Source of the DNA: Paramecium tetraurelia | Lineage: Eukaryota; Ciliophora; Oligohymenophorea; Peniculida; Parameciidae | Assembly: GCF_000165425.1 (NCBI RefSeq) | Contig: NW_001798965.1 | Location: 238,231-302,230, forward strand | DNA: 64,000 bases | Reading direction: 5' to 3' | Shown: positions 49,670 to 63,760 of the stretch, piece after piece | Layout: each line of letters starts with the position of its first letter | How positions within the stretch are numbered: position 1 is the first letter of the stretch | Notes under the pieces: model-generated | Told to the model about the DNA's origin: nothing | The model's input: the letters and a program-made list of their open reading frames with translations, nothing else | The model's database searches: none | Translations under genes and position numbers: made by a program

Positions 49670-50122
49670 ATATTACAAAATCCTTAATTCAATTCAATAT
49701 GATAACAAAACTTAATGCCTTAATATCCCTAAATCCATAATAATACTTTAGTATATTTATCAAAATAAATTTTTTTTTTACATTCTACTTGAAAGCAAGA
49801 GATAGAGCATAAACAGAAATGAGACATAGGAATAATTTATGAAAGTCAAATTAAAATTAATTATTGAATTTCCGCATATAAAAAGAATAAGAATAAGAAG
49901 ATGAAGATATTTTATTTTGTATTTATTAGATATTTCACAAATCAATTTCGATAATTTGATTTGAATATTGTTTCGATGAAAATAATGCCTCATCATTTTA
50001 TAAATTATAAAATGGTGATATACAGCTCAATCTCTTTAAACTGAATTATTTAAAATAAGTATTTCAATTAATAGTTAATCAATATAAACATTTATTATTC
50101 AAATCATCAAATTTTTCATTTT

Positions 50123-51090
50123 TCAGATGGCATTAAAAAAATAGGCTTGAATTTTTATGATTGACATATGCCCATTCACTAAATTGCTACTCTATGAATT
50201 CCCCAATGATTATATTCTTATTTTTGAAACAAATCTGGCAGGAAAATTTATTGTTACTAATCCTATGGCGTTTCCCTCATGTATTTGTTCTTCATCACTA
50301 TCATCCTTGAAAGTTGCGAAAATTTTAAAATAATGTATTCGCAAGTCATTATCCCAAAATCGAATCCGTATAGTGTTAATCTCGTATATTTATCGAAATT
50401 TAACATACATTGATTAATAACGTTCACATCTTCCATGGCCCAAAAGATCTGTATCATGTAGTTTTGGATAAACTTTATCTCTTAAAGGGCTTTTGAACTC
50501 TCCATAATTAAAAAAGAAAATTTCACGAGCATTTGCCATGAAGCCACCATTTGAGTCTGAAGCTACATCCCTGTAATGACCTCTTTAAATCGATTTTTCA
50601 TGAAGTTTCAATATATCGCATGAATCCTATATCGAAAAATCAAGTAGTATGAATAGGAAATATATTTTCATATAAAGAAAAGTATTGTGATTATGGAAAT
50701 ATTAACATTAAATAACTAATTTTTTTTTTCTATATAAAATATACTTCAACTTAAAGATGAAATAAATTTGAATATATTCATTATCCTTTTACATTGGTGA
50801 TAAAAGAAAAATCTGTAATCCTCTTCTGTATATTACAATTTCTATTATTGCAACTCTTAGTGATGCATATTTACAATCGTCACATCTCTCCATTTAGGGT
50901 CTAAGATTTCCCATCCGCTCCTTGAATATCTCATGTATTTTTATTGGGCATTGGAGAAAGTTATTATAGTATCGTAAAAAGGGCAAAATAAAAATTCTAA
51001 GACAATCATAGATTTTTCATGTTTCTATAATTCTTAAACTTATTTTTCATAAATAAATAGAAAATGGCTTTCTAAAAATTTTAAATTTGC
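50123..51090 (-). pseudogene. Discoidin-like (F5/8 type C-like) domain fragments
   Basis: On the minus strand the frame ending at TGA 50,123-50,125 reads SCDILKLHEKSIQRGHYRDV, FKSPLRDKVYPKLHD, KFRQIYEINTIRIRFWDNDL then FKIFATFKDDSDEE, FPARFVSKIRIQSLG and IIKIQAYFFNAI. The pattern INTIRIRFWDNDxRxxYFKI resembles the galactose-binding-like beta sandwich found in BTB-BACK proteins such as BTBD9. A second copy upstream (50,750-51,060) has EKSMIVLEF..YMRYSRSGWEILDPKWRDV, but TGA stops and frame changes separate the two. No start is seen. It is either a decayed gene or one broken by errors. The BTB domain itself was not found. Confidence 0.5.
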
Positions 51091-51721
51091 ATTTAATTAT
51101 AATTAAGGGAACCATAGAAAAAGCATTCTTTTCAAATATTCTTCAGTAATTAAATGAATAACTTAATTAAGAAATCATTTTCATGTATTTGAGAATTTAA
51201 TGTGTTTTTAAAAAAGGATTTATTTGATGATACATCTATAGAATTGATTCCAGCTAAAAGAGGTATTAAGTTATACTAATGGATCCTCATAATTAATAAT
51301 TTCTTTTGTTAAACTTTCATATTCATCAAGATTTAAAAATTTAATAAAAATTCTTAATCAATTTGTTTCTCTTTAGTAATTTTATGCAAATTCAATTGAC
51401 TGATTCTTTATTTAATAAACAATATAGATGCTATTACTTATTTCCTATCTTTTGTTGTTGTTGGCATTAATTTTCAATGATAAATTTGTTCTTTCTAGAT
51501 TCTTATTGTCTTGATTCAAACTCTGAAAAAGGCAGTTCATAACCATCTATTTAATTTCAAAAGGTTTCATTATAACGATGACTTTAAGCTGTACCTATTA
51601 CTTTATTTAGAAGGTAAGTGAAATTGGGAAAATGTAGTTTTCGAGACTTGTTCATTATTTTTGATTTAAATTAAATGTGAAAGATGAATCATAACGTCTA
51701 ACATAGAAAATTAATTCACTC
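51091..51721. other. AT-rich stretch without a clear gene
   Basis: Possible further exons of the minus-strand discoidin-like gene (FEKNAFSMVPLIII near 51,120) are too weak to call. The rest shows only short frames. Confidence 0.35.
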
Positions 51722-52080
51722 TACTAGTTTTCAGTATTCATTTTTTTGATTGACTTTTTAATTTTGTCTATCCTTTCAGTTTATTGTCAATTTTATATAA
51801 CTTTAATAATCATGCGCACTATTTGTATCTGCAGTTGCATAAACTGCAGTTTTGAAAACTGTACTCCTGACCAACAACAACAAAATAGTTTACTAGGCCG
51901 ACCAAAATGCTACACTTGTTGCAGCGTACTTAATGCCCTTCATATATATAATGTGCCAATCCATACTGAATTTATATATCTCTAGAGCTGCTCATCTTGT
52001 GCATTGGCTTTGAATTCTTATTCTTGTAAGTAAATTTTGATACATGAATTAATTTAAGACTGAGTTGTAAAATTATACCT
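51722..52080 (+). CDS. Cys-rich secreted-type N-terminal fragment
   Basis: A strongly hydrophobic stretch (SVFIFLIDFLILSILSVYC) resembling a signal peptide is followed by a Cys-dense segment: CICSCINCSFENCTPDQQQ, RPKCYTCCSVLNALHIYNV and QSCSSCALALNSYSC, at least 14 Cys in ~85 residues. This is the layout of the large furin-like Cys-rich surface or membrane proteins common in Paramecium. No ATG is visible in this frame and it ends by frame break or intron near 52,040-52,080 (a 33-nt GTAAGT..TTTAAG is possible). Confidence 0.45.
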
Positions 52081-55000
52081 AAGTTTAAAGTGTTAAAATT
52101 TTGAAGTTTTCTTTGAGGCTTCTCATTAATCTCTGTTCTCGATTGTTGATCATGTTGCCTAACAGTGTATTATTTTACTGCTCACTATCACACTATTGAA
52201 TGTGGTGATCTTTGTAAAGCTAATGTTTATACTGGCTATTTGTTTCGAATCTGTTTTTAATAAAAGCTCATATTTTGTAAATTTATATTATATATGTTAG
52301 ACAAGATTTGATATTGTGCTACTTTGTAAAATTCAATTATTTTTCAAATTAAACACTTGAAGTAAATATGCATCTCCTTGTTAAGTCGATTATTCAACTT
52401 GTCATGCTATAAAATACACTCAAAGTCGCTTTGTATGATATCATCTACTACTAGTGAAAGTTATTGAATATCTGTTTGAAATTTAGACCAGCATACATTT
52501 GTTAGAAGTTATTGCTTTACTACCTTACAACCGTGTTAAATCCATAAACTCAATGCCTACTTCAGAGTTGTATCTTTAAGGCGATTAACTCTGATGCTAA
52601 TTTCAATTCATCTCCATTTACCTACCTTTGAACTTTTGAATATAAATTGTGCAAACCCTCTTGCTACATGCTAGATGATTTGCATATTCTATTTCTTTTA
52701 AGGATATTTATCAGAACCAGTTGTAAATTTAAATGCTCTATGCTTTATTATTCATTTTGTGTAGAAGTAATAACTACTTAAATGAAAAGACTTGTTGTAG
52801 AATTATATTTGGCTTTGTTGCCTGATAATTAATTTAAGCATGTTTAGGTACCCATCATTTCCTTAATTTTAATCCTGAAACTTTTTTATTAGTGGGTGTG
52901 CTTTAGGTGTAGGTTCTACTTATGGCTTAGATTATCTGACTTTAATGGAGTTCTAAAAGATAATTGCTATCAAATCTAGGTTTATGATAAAAGGCCTTAA
53001 GTTTAAAAAGGTAATTAAATGCAAACTTCAAAACAACCTATTTATGCTGTTAATCTAGTGAATCAAAATAGTGCTACTCCTTAAGATTTTCCCTAATTGA
53101 GCACAGTTAAACAAGATATTTTGAAATTCCTTCCCTGAGAATTCTCATAAATAATTCATAAATTGTAAAAAGTTTGATTACTCACTCTATCGACTTTTCT
53201 TATGAAGATTCCTGAAATTTATAAGGAATATGGCATTCTAAGGAGTAGCAGAATCTCAAGCAGCTAAAGTATCTATCCAAAAAGGCACATATATTTCTGT
53301 TGATAGCATAAGGTAAGCTGATTTAAATCTTTTTCTTTAGAAAGAATATCATCCAATTGTTAGTTTTTATCTGAAGGTCATAATACTAAATGGAATAAAA
53401 GGATAGATATTATGATGATGGAAATAATGCTTTTGGTAAAACTAGTGGAAATACTCTGATGGGGAAGGTATACAAAAATTTTACACCTTAATATATTTAT
53501 ATACTTTACTGGCTAGATGTTTAGTAATATCCACAATAGATGATGAATAGGGAAAAGATCTTTAAGAAAGAAAGCTAATCAAACTAAATAAATACTGGAA
53601 TAGCTGAGTTCATTTTATAAAATTTAGAATGAGAGGATTTCATCAGGATATGTGAGCTTACAACTTTAAATGATATGTTCTAGGCATTTCTTAATCAGCA
53701 CTTAAAGAAGCCAAAATGGGTTACAAGGATGTCAAGAATATTGCGTAATTTTTAGAATTAGAATTCTATTTCAGTTTATTTAAAGATGTAATACACATAC
53801 AATTCCTCAGTATTCTTGGAATTTGGGCTTTATAAAACATGTGGAGGTGTTTATTATTGGAGTATAATAGTACATCTTTCCATCTTATTATATATGCGCT
53901 ACCCATCTAAATCTTTGCTGAAATGAAAAACCAAAGCAAACGCATGATTCTGTTTTAGGGTGGATGCTACATTTGATCAATTATGCATTATAATTGAACT
54001 AAATGGATTTCGTATAATTTTGGATTAGTGAAATGTAAACTGTTAGAGCATGCATAAAAAAATGCCTCTGTTATTATTATACTTCTGTAATAATTTGCTG
54101 CTCTATGTAATGATGTATTTTATCTTTAACTAAATGTAACATATTTAGCCGTTCAGGTTTAGGATGCAAAAGCATTATCCCTAAAATAATGCATACTTTT
54201 TTAGAATTCTATATACAACGACGATTATACATCATATTTTGATACTGCTGCGTCACTGTTTATGTTACATTGATTGAAACTTTGATACATCACAAAAAAT
54301 TTATGCTAAATAAGTTAATTATAGAAATTTTTATGATAGCCTGACCATTCTCACTAACAATATTGCCCCTTGTGCTGTTTTTGAGTGAAAAATTAAATAA
54401 CTCTCTATGTATTTAGATTTGGGTGATCAATGTGAATCAGCTTCTGCTTTTCTAACTTCCTTTACGAAATATGTAAATGCTGTTGTTACTGTGATAAATG
54501 TAATAATACTTAGATAAACAATTTTTATCACTTATAAAACTTGATGCTAAAGCATATATTCATAGTGTATCAGAAGAACTATCACTTCATTGGCTATGTG
54601 CTCTTTTTATCGGCCTGGATTGCATCAAAATAAAGCACCGACTTCTAATGTTGTAACTATCTCTGAATATATTATTACATCCTCTTGTATTTCTGTTTAC
54701 ATCCAGATTTCTATTTATCTAATCCATCATCCACAAAATTGACATATACTTAAATTGCTCTTGTTAGTGCTAGTTGTGTATATGTTCTAGTATTACAAAT
54801 ACAATAAGCACTAAATGAAGTTTAGAACATAGTTATCAACTTAGGATGTTAAAAGCTAAATTCATGCCTTCCAGATTGTTAGTTCTGATCCTTTTACTTT
54901 TAATGTAATTTTTTTTAAGTATGATTGTCCAAACAAAGTCGTATGCTAATCTGAGATTGAAGCAACTGTAAATAAGGTCTCCCTTAATATTAATGATTAT

Positions 55001-58000
55001 AATGAAAAGTTAAATTATTCAAAACTCTTTGCTATATCTTGTTATTGCATTATATTCCCTTAATACTTCTTGAAATGTTTCACTTATTATCTTAGTCAAT
55101 CTTTTGAGAAGATGTTAAATGTACTAAAGTCCTTTACAATTTGCACAACATATAAGATTTCAATTAGAAATAAAATTTTTACCGAATTAGATGATCTGCA
55201 AGATTAAAGATATATATTGTTATGTTAAATTAATTTTCTCTATCACTCTAGCAAAGATGGTTTCCCAATGAAAATAGTGATAAAATACTATATTTAATTG
55301 CATATTTAGCAGTGTAATTCTGAAATATGAATCAGCTTCTAAATGTATAGCTTGCAAAATCAGAAAACAAATTACTTTGTTGAGGATTATAATGGTGTCA
55401 AGAGTTCAAATTTAAATTATTACCCTTGATTACACTAATAATCCTTGTTCAAATATTCTCATTAATGATAATTTAGAATGAGGGTGCCAGATTTCAAATA
55501 CTATGAACCAAAAATATTGTGGAACATCTTCAAAATTAAGTGATAGGGAGCTTTAAGGCAATTTTGTGCACTTCCAGATTATTTGATATAATTTTAGTGG
55601 TATTTGCCAACCATATAGCAGACAAAAGGCATGATAACCATCGAATCTAAAATGCTTACCTAAAAACAAGTATTTATGACTCCACTCCATGCCCCTCTAA
55701 TAATAAAATCTACTTGTAAAATAATACTGGAAACAGAATCATTCGTTTATTAGGTGTTGATGGTTAGATTGGAGGATTTTGCTCATCAACAAGCGATAAT
55801 TTTGTATGAGACATGCTTATTCTGCATATAATAAATGTCTTCCTGTTTTAGTGGATTACATTGACATGGAGAATTCCTGCTTATTGAATTTTACACTCAT
55901 TCAAATGTTTTGATACTTTATCAGTTTACTCTAACAATAAACATGAGGTTTCAAAGGCTATTATACTGCATGAAAATAGTATTTGCCCAGAATGGAGTCA
56001 GTTCAAAATATCCTCACAATACGTAAAATATTGAAACAAATTTCCTTGCTCAGCACTGACCGCAAATCCATCTTAAATTGCTCTTGCATCCAATAAAAAT
56101 AGATAAAGTGCATAAATAAGATTGTGATAAATTTGATTGGAGGAAACATTTGAAAATTACTATATGCTATAATAGAATTTGCAAATGGTTTATTTTACAG
56201 AAACCTATAATTAATTGAAACATTGTAAAATGTCACAAGCATAACAATAACTAGTAGCCACCATGTTATTGATGCAAAGGAATTCAATACCAATGATGTT
56301 TGAAGAACGTAGAAGAATCCTTTCATATTTAGATAATCTTTGGGTATATTATTAAAGCTATCAATATCCTTGTTGATTAATTTTTTGACTTGATGAGAGC
56401 CTTCAGTTATCAGTGCTGTGTTAGGTGTTCAGTTGCTACTTCTAGCAATTAAAAGAAAATCATGCCAAAAGGTTACTTAACTTGCAATTTTGAAATGTTG
56501 TCTCTAAATGTAGTCGTTGGGCATTTAATATTTTAGAAGATAATGTGCAGTTTATGTTTTGTATTTGAAATTTCGCTCACCTTAATCACAGAATTGTATC
56601 ATTGGATTTATATAAATCTTCCTGACTAAAACTCTTTGAAAGAAGCCATTTGAATAATATATTTTGATAACTAGACTGAAGATTATGCAATCTATTCTAT
56701 TTGTGATTTAACAATAATGGATCTGATAAATCCTCTTTCTCTTTTCCTGAATTTGATACTCATAATACTGATCGCTGCTTCGTGTTTTGTATCTAAGGAC
56801 AAATGCATATCAACTACTTCATGCAAATCGAAGGAGATTCAATTGACAACAATGCCTTATCAAAAAAAGCATAGGCTCTTGAGAATGTTCTTAACAATCT
56901 CTAAATTTTTAATCTAACCCTTTAAAAGTCATTTTGAAATGGTGGAAGTTCTGCTTTATACAGAATTCTCAAACTTGTGATATCAGCTTTCCATCAAATT
57001 TCTAAATTTCTAATCTGCATCCACCTTTTTAACAATTCTACATGTATCCTTCGCATTCCTTATTAGACAAAGCAAATTTAGGGCCATTCTCACATGTCTT
57101 CTCTACAGAGTTAGTTGCTTTCTAAACTTAGATCATCGTTACTAATTAAATTAAATATGTCTAAAATAATATTCTTTGCCTTTCATTTATGATTACCTCC
57201 ATCCTTTACAACTTTAACAATTTTGATCACGCTGTATTCAATGATAGTATTTTGAATATGTGAATAAGGTTTTCAAATTGGTAAATTTGAAAACTTGTCA
57301 ACTGTGTAGCAATATTTGCAATATAATTCGATTAAATTGCCCAACTAAATTAGTCTTATTTTACAGTTAATTGGTATGTAAAAACCTTTGGAGTAATTCA
57401 GAAATTCATTAAGATCAAATACTGTTACACTAGAACTGCATAATATTATTATGATAAAAAGCATCAAATTTATAAAGCTTCGTGAACTCAAAATATTTTT
57501 AATAATGTTACAGCTTATTAGATAACGATTCATAACAACCTAAATTAATTAGTGCATACATCCTATAGCATGATTTGCATTCTTTGTTAAAGCTAATATT
57601 GAAATTTGAGAATATTTTTGAATAAGTTTTCTTCAATGGCTTTAATCTCTCGTCATTAATTGTGCACCCTAAATCAATGTGTACCCTGATAAATACAGAT
57701 TAACTTCTCAAGATCCTATTTTATTTTTTGAAAGTATTCAGTAACTTCAAAGCATCTAGAAATAGCTTGGCTAGCTTCTGTCTCTATGGCAATTTATACA
57801 TATCCAGTTTGCCTTCGTGTTGTATTCCTTGTAGCTTTAGAGAAAAAATTCTTAATGTGGTTGCTCTACTCTTACTAGTCAGATAAACAATAAATCCTGA
57901 TAAGAAAACAATATATATATGCACTTACTGTCTACATATCTGCAGGGTCTAGCGATTAGCATTTCTTTATATATTTCTAAAAATTTTATCTGTAGATATT

Positions 58001-61000
58001 CCAAATTTGTATACTCCATATCGGAAATAAACCATAGACAATAATAGAGCCCAAAAAAGGAAATAGTTTCAAGAGTTCTGATATCATATGTACTGTTGAT
58101 AGATATAGTACTGATTGGGTCAAAAATTAACCACTATTTGTTAAATCACGAATGATTTTATCATAGAGCTATTATAATTCTTTCTTCTAAGAATGATATT
58201 AATAGTTAGCACCCTTACATTATGTGCTGATAGTTACACTTGATTAGACTATATATAGGCTTATGATCCCCCAGGTTCGTGTAGTTATGTGCTAATCGAA
58301 TAAATACTAATCTCCCGCTTCTAGATAACTAATTAATTAGGGATTCTGTTGATATACTTTAATCAATGGCATAAATACATTTTGGTATGATTTAATGGCA
58401 AGGCCATTATTCATAACAGTTGAGCCATAAAACCCATTAAAGAAATACATTGATAAAGCACACTACACTAAACTGTTCATATGTAGTTAAGTAGTAAATG
58501 TATCAGAAACTTGGGAATATTAGGAAGCATCTTCAATTATTTTTTCATATATTTTGATTATAATTATTAAACCACTCAATATTCTGTTTTCCTTCATGTT
58601 AGACTTTTAGAGCATCTTAAGCCAATTTATAAAGTGTAATAATCATTTTGCTTATTCCTTTTTGACAAGGAGAACTTGCTTGCCCACTTGTTAATTGTAC
58701 CATTTAGTAGGAAATTAACGAGCTTGAAAATATTGTAACAGGCTATATAATACATTAATTTCAAAAAACTTTTTTTTCTCGTTGTATAATTCTAAATAAT
58801 GAGAAGTTTGAAGCTAATAATGCTGACTACTTAAGCCTGTCAATTTATATTGAATCATTCTGATGTTAACTTTTCGTGGTGGTTTATTTCTCTTATTCTA
58901 TAAAAATACATTTATTATATTGGCATACAGGATTTGATTTGTAGATACAACTAGAAATAAAATCAATTTGATTGATAATTCTCTGATCGTCCTATGCAAT
59001 TTAGTCAAGCGACTTCCCTAAGTTTTTGAGCATCTACAAATTAGCGACATGCCCTTTTTTCAGTGATATCTAAATAATTTAGTCGCTTAGGATAAATTAA
59101 AAAATACAAAACTTCGCCTATTTTGTTGAATGATCTTGAATAGAATTGAAGATCAAAATCTAAAGGCCATCCTTATCTTATCCATCTGTCTATTTGGCAT
59201 GGATTTAGCAGTTCCATATTTATTGCCAATTCTGCAATTCTTATTTTTCAAAAGAGAGACCACTTATTCACGATTAGGTCAAATATGTTGATGGTAAAAG
59301 CAGATAAACATTTCTTAAGATTATATAAAAAATTCATTTTCACTTTGCCATGCTTTCTATTTTAAGTACTATTGCCTCTATGAAAGATATCGTTTAAATT
59401 AGTTTTCTATTTGTTATTTAGTTTAGTAAAATAATTTAGCTGATGGAGGGGTATTAAAACACATAAGAGATGCTTCATCTGAATTACTATTAGATGGATC
59501 AATTCTGAACCTAAAACCGAGTTGCTTGTACAAGCCATGATTTCAAGATTATTAAATAATCCTTATTCTCTTTCTTATCTAACAAATAGAGAATATCCCC
59601 AAATCAGTAAAAGTGGAGATTATTAAATGGAGAAAGACTATAAATTTGTAATATTTTTGGGTAATCATCTTTTGTTCTAATTAAAAATCGTTGTTTAACT
59701 TTAAGTCTACTTGTCTGGTGAGAGAATAACTCTTCATTCTCTCTATTAAAGTACTTTATTACTTATGAAATTTATGTAAAGACTTGAGCTATTTGGTTTC
59801 GATACCATGTACTACTAGTGAGGCTTGAGGATAATGTTACCAGTATCTATCAAATAAAACTGCAATAAAGTAGAGCATTCATAAATTTTAATAGAGCTAA
59901 CCAATAATCTTATGATGTATCATAAAATTTAATTGAATGGACAACTCAAATTTGATGACTAAATAATTTATTTTGTTAAATAAGAATATTGAATAAGTAG
60001 GAAAATGATAATAATATAATGAATGGCTAATATGTAAGCTAGAAGATAAATGTTTTTCATTTTCCTTATGCAATTCAGGCAGTTAACGTTCTAAATTCTG
60101 ATTCTATTTAATATGTATCAACTTTATACTTACTTCCTTGTATAACTACTTAATTCTTGAAAGTGGATGATAGTTTCGAATTTACATTTGCATGTGCTGT
60201 TCAACATTTACTGTATGTATTATGAAGAAACTGTTGTGATAAATATAATACAGAATTAATACCATCTCTTCTTTTCAGAAAATAACTCATGATTAACTTT
60301 TACTTATTGTACAGCAGATGGCTTGTGAAAGCTTTAAATTATGAGCATAATTGTGCTACTTGACTCAAAAGCTAAATGTTCTGTTAATGTACAACATGTA
60401 CTGCTAATTATATTTGCATATGATCAAGATCGATATTGAGGCTCTTGTAAACGCACATCATTATTTTGCCCTTGCATATTTTAGTTTAATTGATTTAAAT
60501 CTGCCAAACTTGCACACCCTAAATTTATTATCGTTATCATGATGTGCTAATTTATACCGCATTTACATTATTGCTTATAAAAATAGTTATTTTTTATATC
60601 ATGGCAGATACTAAATACGCTATTTCTCAATCTGATTATTATTTGAAAACCTAAATTTATTAAAAAATTAGATCTTTTGTAAATTTATTTTACTTTCCTT
60701 AACAAATCTGAATCTACATATGGAGGTTTATTCAGACTTTCTTCCTTTTAAATAGTGCATCTCAGCTATCCTGACTGTATCACTCCTTATGTACAATGGA
60801 TGTTGTGAAACATGCTCTCAAGCTATTTCTTTCATACAAACCCCTGTAACTTTATAATATAAGTTACATAGTCAGCTGCTCTCCAAATATTTGAGTAGTG
60901 ATCTTATTCAATATATGTAATATTTTGTAAGCACTATTTATTTACTATATTAAATAAATAACCAGGATTTGGTGTACATGCATCTCCATATAAACTAGAT

Positions 61001-63187
61001 GTTCTGTCCAATAAGCATTAGATATTACACAGTGCTTTATTACTAACAATATTTAAAGTTACTATAGATATTGTCTATCCTCTTGGAAGCGATTACACTA
61101 TTCTAAAACCTTTGTCTGATATATTTGGTTTCTGCAATATATCTCATAATTGTATTGTTGGCTATTCCTAAGATTGCCTGGTTTATTGGAATATCCTTCG
61201 ATCATAATCAATTTTCACGATTCTTTTGCAATAATATTAATAACCCCTAAAAGTTTAGAGAAGTATCTTTTGTGGATAATTATTCATATACTACACATCC
61301 ACTTGGACATTATTTGGTGGCCGTCACTATTTTTAATCATATTGTCAAACCTTATATTTTTTTTAAATCAGCAGGCGTTTTGGTTGAATAATATGGCGCT
61401 TTTTTGTTAATACAAATTACTTATTTTAAAGCATTTTCAAATCCTCTTTGCATCCGCTTTCCTTCTAGAGCCTTTTAAAGTTAATTTAATGTTGACAACT
61501 TGTATTTATCAGAGTCATTATGTTATTCTAATTTTTTCTTTGTTGTGCTTATTTATAATTATACTGTATTTGCTTCAACCAATTGTTGTAAATATCACCA
61601 TTAATAATTCTTAATTGAGGTCCAAACTCCTCGAATCTTGTAGTCTTACTTAGTAGTATTCAAACCTGCCAACTTTACAACCTAAATACAGGAGTAGCTA
61701 AATCATGTATGGAGTATCTGGAGATGTATACAGTACAATATTGTCCGACTGCAACAGTATCTAATAAGAACTGAGTCTTCTATTATTTTGACTTTCTAGA
61801 TGAACTTGCTCTCTAATGAGTTGAATAGCTCCAATCTACTTGATGTACTTATGGATTCTATATTTTAGCTGCATAACACTGCTCATCGGGTTCAATATAT
61901 GCTGATTTTTCCCTTGATTACTGTCAATATTACAAATAAGCATATTTTCTATTCTTGTAATGATGCACAATTGGAGTGATATTGTACATCCTTATTCAAA
62001 ATGTTTGAAATGCGTTTTACTGTTGATATTTGTCCTAAAGTTATTCTAAAATCTCACCTTATGGATGTAGTAAGGTTTTGCATCGTAAAATATTCACGAC
62101 ATGTAATTGCGGTTAATATAAATCATATGCTCCATTTATTGCATTACTCTGGTTTCATAGCATTTTAATCTTGTTCTCCAATATTCTTCCTTAATAATAG
62201 TGTTTAATTCATTTTTAAGAACCTTGCAAAATATGTTGATATGCTCAGAAAGCTGAAATTAATATTAAAATGCATTTCACAAGCACCACATCAATTCTAA
62301 TCTATAATTCTTGTGTTATGAGTTTATCAATGAAGATCATTTGATACTTACCATTTATACATAATTCATTTCTTCAATTCCGACACCTTCTAAATGTTTT
62401 CAATTCAAAATTTCATTACATCTGTCTTAGCTACCGAATCATTTAGTTTTGTCATAGATGTGTGATCTTACTTAGAATTGGCAGTTACAGAAATAGCTTA
62501 CGAGGCATGAAAATTACCATAAATGGTTAAATGCACTGTGTCTGAAATATTAATAAAGAATATAAATTCATTCTATTAATGAATAATCATTATTTATCAA
62601 AGAAAAGGGATCTTGGAGGTAGGATTCATTATTTGTTAAATACTTTAATGTTGCCTCTCTTCTGTGTTGTGATGATACTATACATTTTGAGTCTGTCTAG
62701 ATATTACATTTAGATGTAAAATTACTCTGGTTTCAAATGGTACTCTCAAATGTATAATGTATTGAGATTTGACAGTACATAAGCCTAAACAGAATATTAT
62801 TAAATTGCCTAAGCCCTACATCAATACTACCATTGTGGAGTCCCTTCCCATATCTGACCATCATAGTTTATTCCTTTATACTCTTTATTTCACTTTAATT
62901 CCTTTTAGGAGTATACTATACTATAATGTTTATTAATCCAGATGTATTTCATTCCTTTTAATCGTCCTTTCTTTCTCTTTCTTGAGCATTAAGTGATAAA
63001 AGATGTTCCTAATTTGTCTAAAAAAAAATCATATCTAAAATTGTCTGATTATTATTTCCTCGTATGAATTCAAATTTTAAAATCCTTAAAAAGGAAGATT
63101 TGCTTTTTAAAATTTTTCTATAAGTATTATCTAAAGCCTCCAGTTCGTTCAGCTAAGTATTAGATTTATTCTATTATGTTCTTTTGA
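52081..63187 (+). pseudogene. Decayed Cys-rich giant gene region (tentative)
   Basis: Over ~11 kb the + strand is T-rich and unusually full of TGT/TGC triplets followed by TGA-broken frames of 20-90 codons. Many pieces look like secreted Cys-rich protein (e.g. HTIECGDLCKANVYTGY at ~52,195; CTTCTANYICI at ~60,392), and the right-hand part has hydrophobic pieces (61,150-61,410). A smaller coherent piece at ~53,690-53,975 reads ALKEAKMGYKDVKNIAQFLE. I read the region as one large secreted or membrane protein gene that is degenerate or badly sequenced. A family of surface antigens or furin-like proteins is possible but not shown. No intact gene can be annotated. Confidence 0.35.
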
Positions 63188-63760
63188 TCTTTAAAGTTAT
63201 TATAATGTGGGATTTACAAAGGTCTAATATCAATTTATCTTAATCCTAAATTAGTCAAACTAATTTCTTCTCCAAAGGTGGAGAGCATTGCTGATATCAT
63301 ATCTAGTCTTGCATCATTTGGATTCATTCTTGCCGAATTATTCTGAGCTACCTTGTCCCAATTTTCTTTATTGGCATCATCCAACCCGAAATTGTTCTAG
63401 AACATTTTAATTCCAGTCATTAGACCTCTTAAACCTATTCATTAAGGATGGAAAATCAAGCCCTAATTTTACTCAAGGCCAGATGAATATTAGCTTGAAT
63501 TTATGGAACAAGATATGCAGGAGTTAATACTAGAATTTGGATTGGAGGAATAACTTTTGGGGTTGGTCAAGACTGCCTAGAACTGTCTCTATAGGAAGCA
63601 GTAATATGGTCGGTCAAGACTGCCTAGAACTGTCTCTATAGGAAGCAGTAATATGGTCGGTCAAGACTGCCTAGAACTGTCTCTATAGGAAGCAGTAATA
63701 TGGTCGGTCAAGACTGCCTAGAACTGTCTCTATAGGAAGCAGTAATATGGTCGGCCCTGA
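63188..63760 (+). CDS. C-terminal coding fragment ending in a minisatellite
   Basis: The frame runs from after TGA 63,185-63,187 to TGA 63,758-63,760 with one internal TGA (63,344-63,346). It reads YLNPKLVKLISSPKVESIAD, then after the TGA PVIRPLKPIHQGWKIKPQFY, SRPDEYQLEFMEQDMQELIL and EFGLEEQLLGLVKTAQNC. This is good protein composition, with an acidic helical part near the end. The last ~190 nt are the 47-bp tandem repeat. It may be the 3' end of the degenerate gene to the left. The family is not recognised. Confidence 0.5.
63565..63752 (+). repeat. 47-bp minisatellite, 4 perfect copies
   Basis: The unit beginning GGTCAAGACTGCCTAGAACT is repeated exactly four times at 63,565, 63,612, 63,659 and 63,706. 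It is much more GC-rich than the surroundings and contains no TGA in any of the three + frames, so it is open in the ciliate code in every frame. Confidence 0.98.

Noticed and set aside
63565-63752. CRISPR-like repeat array
   Set aside because: The four 47-bp copies are directly contiguous with no spacers, and the organism is a eukaryote.
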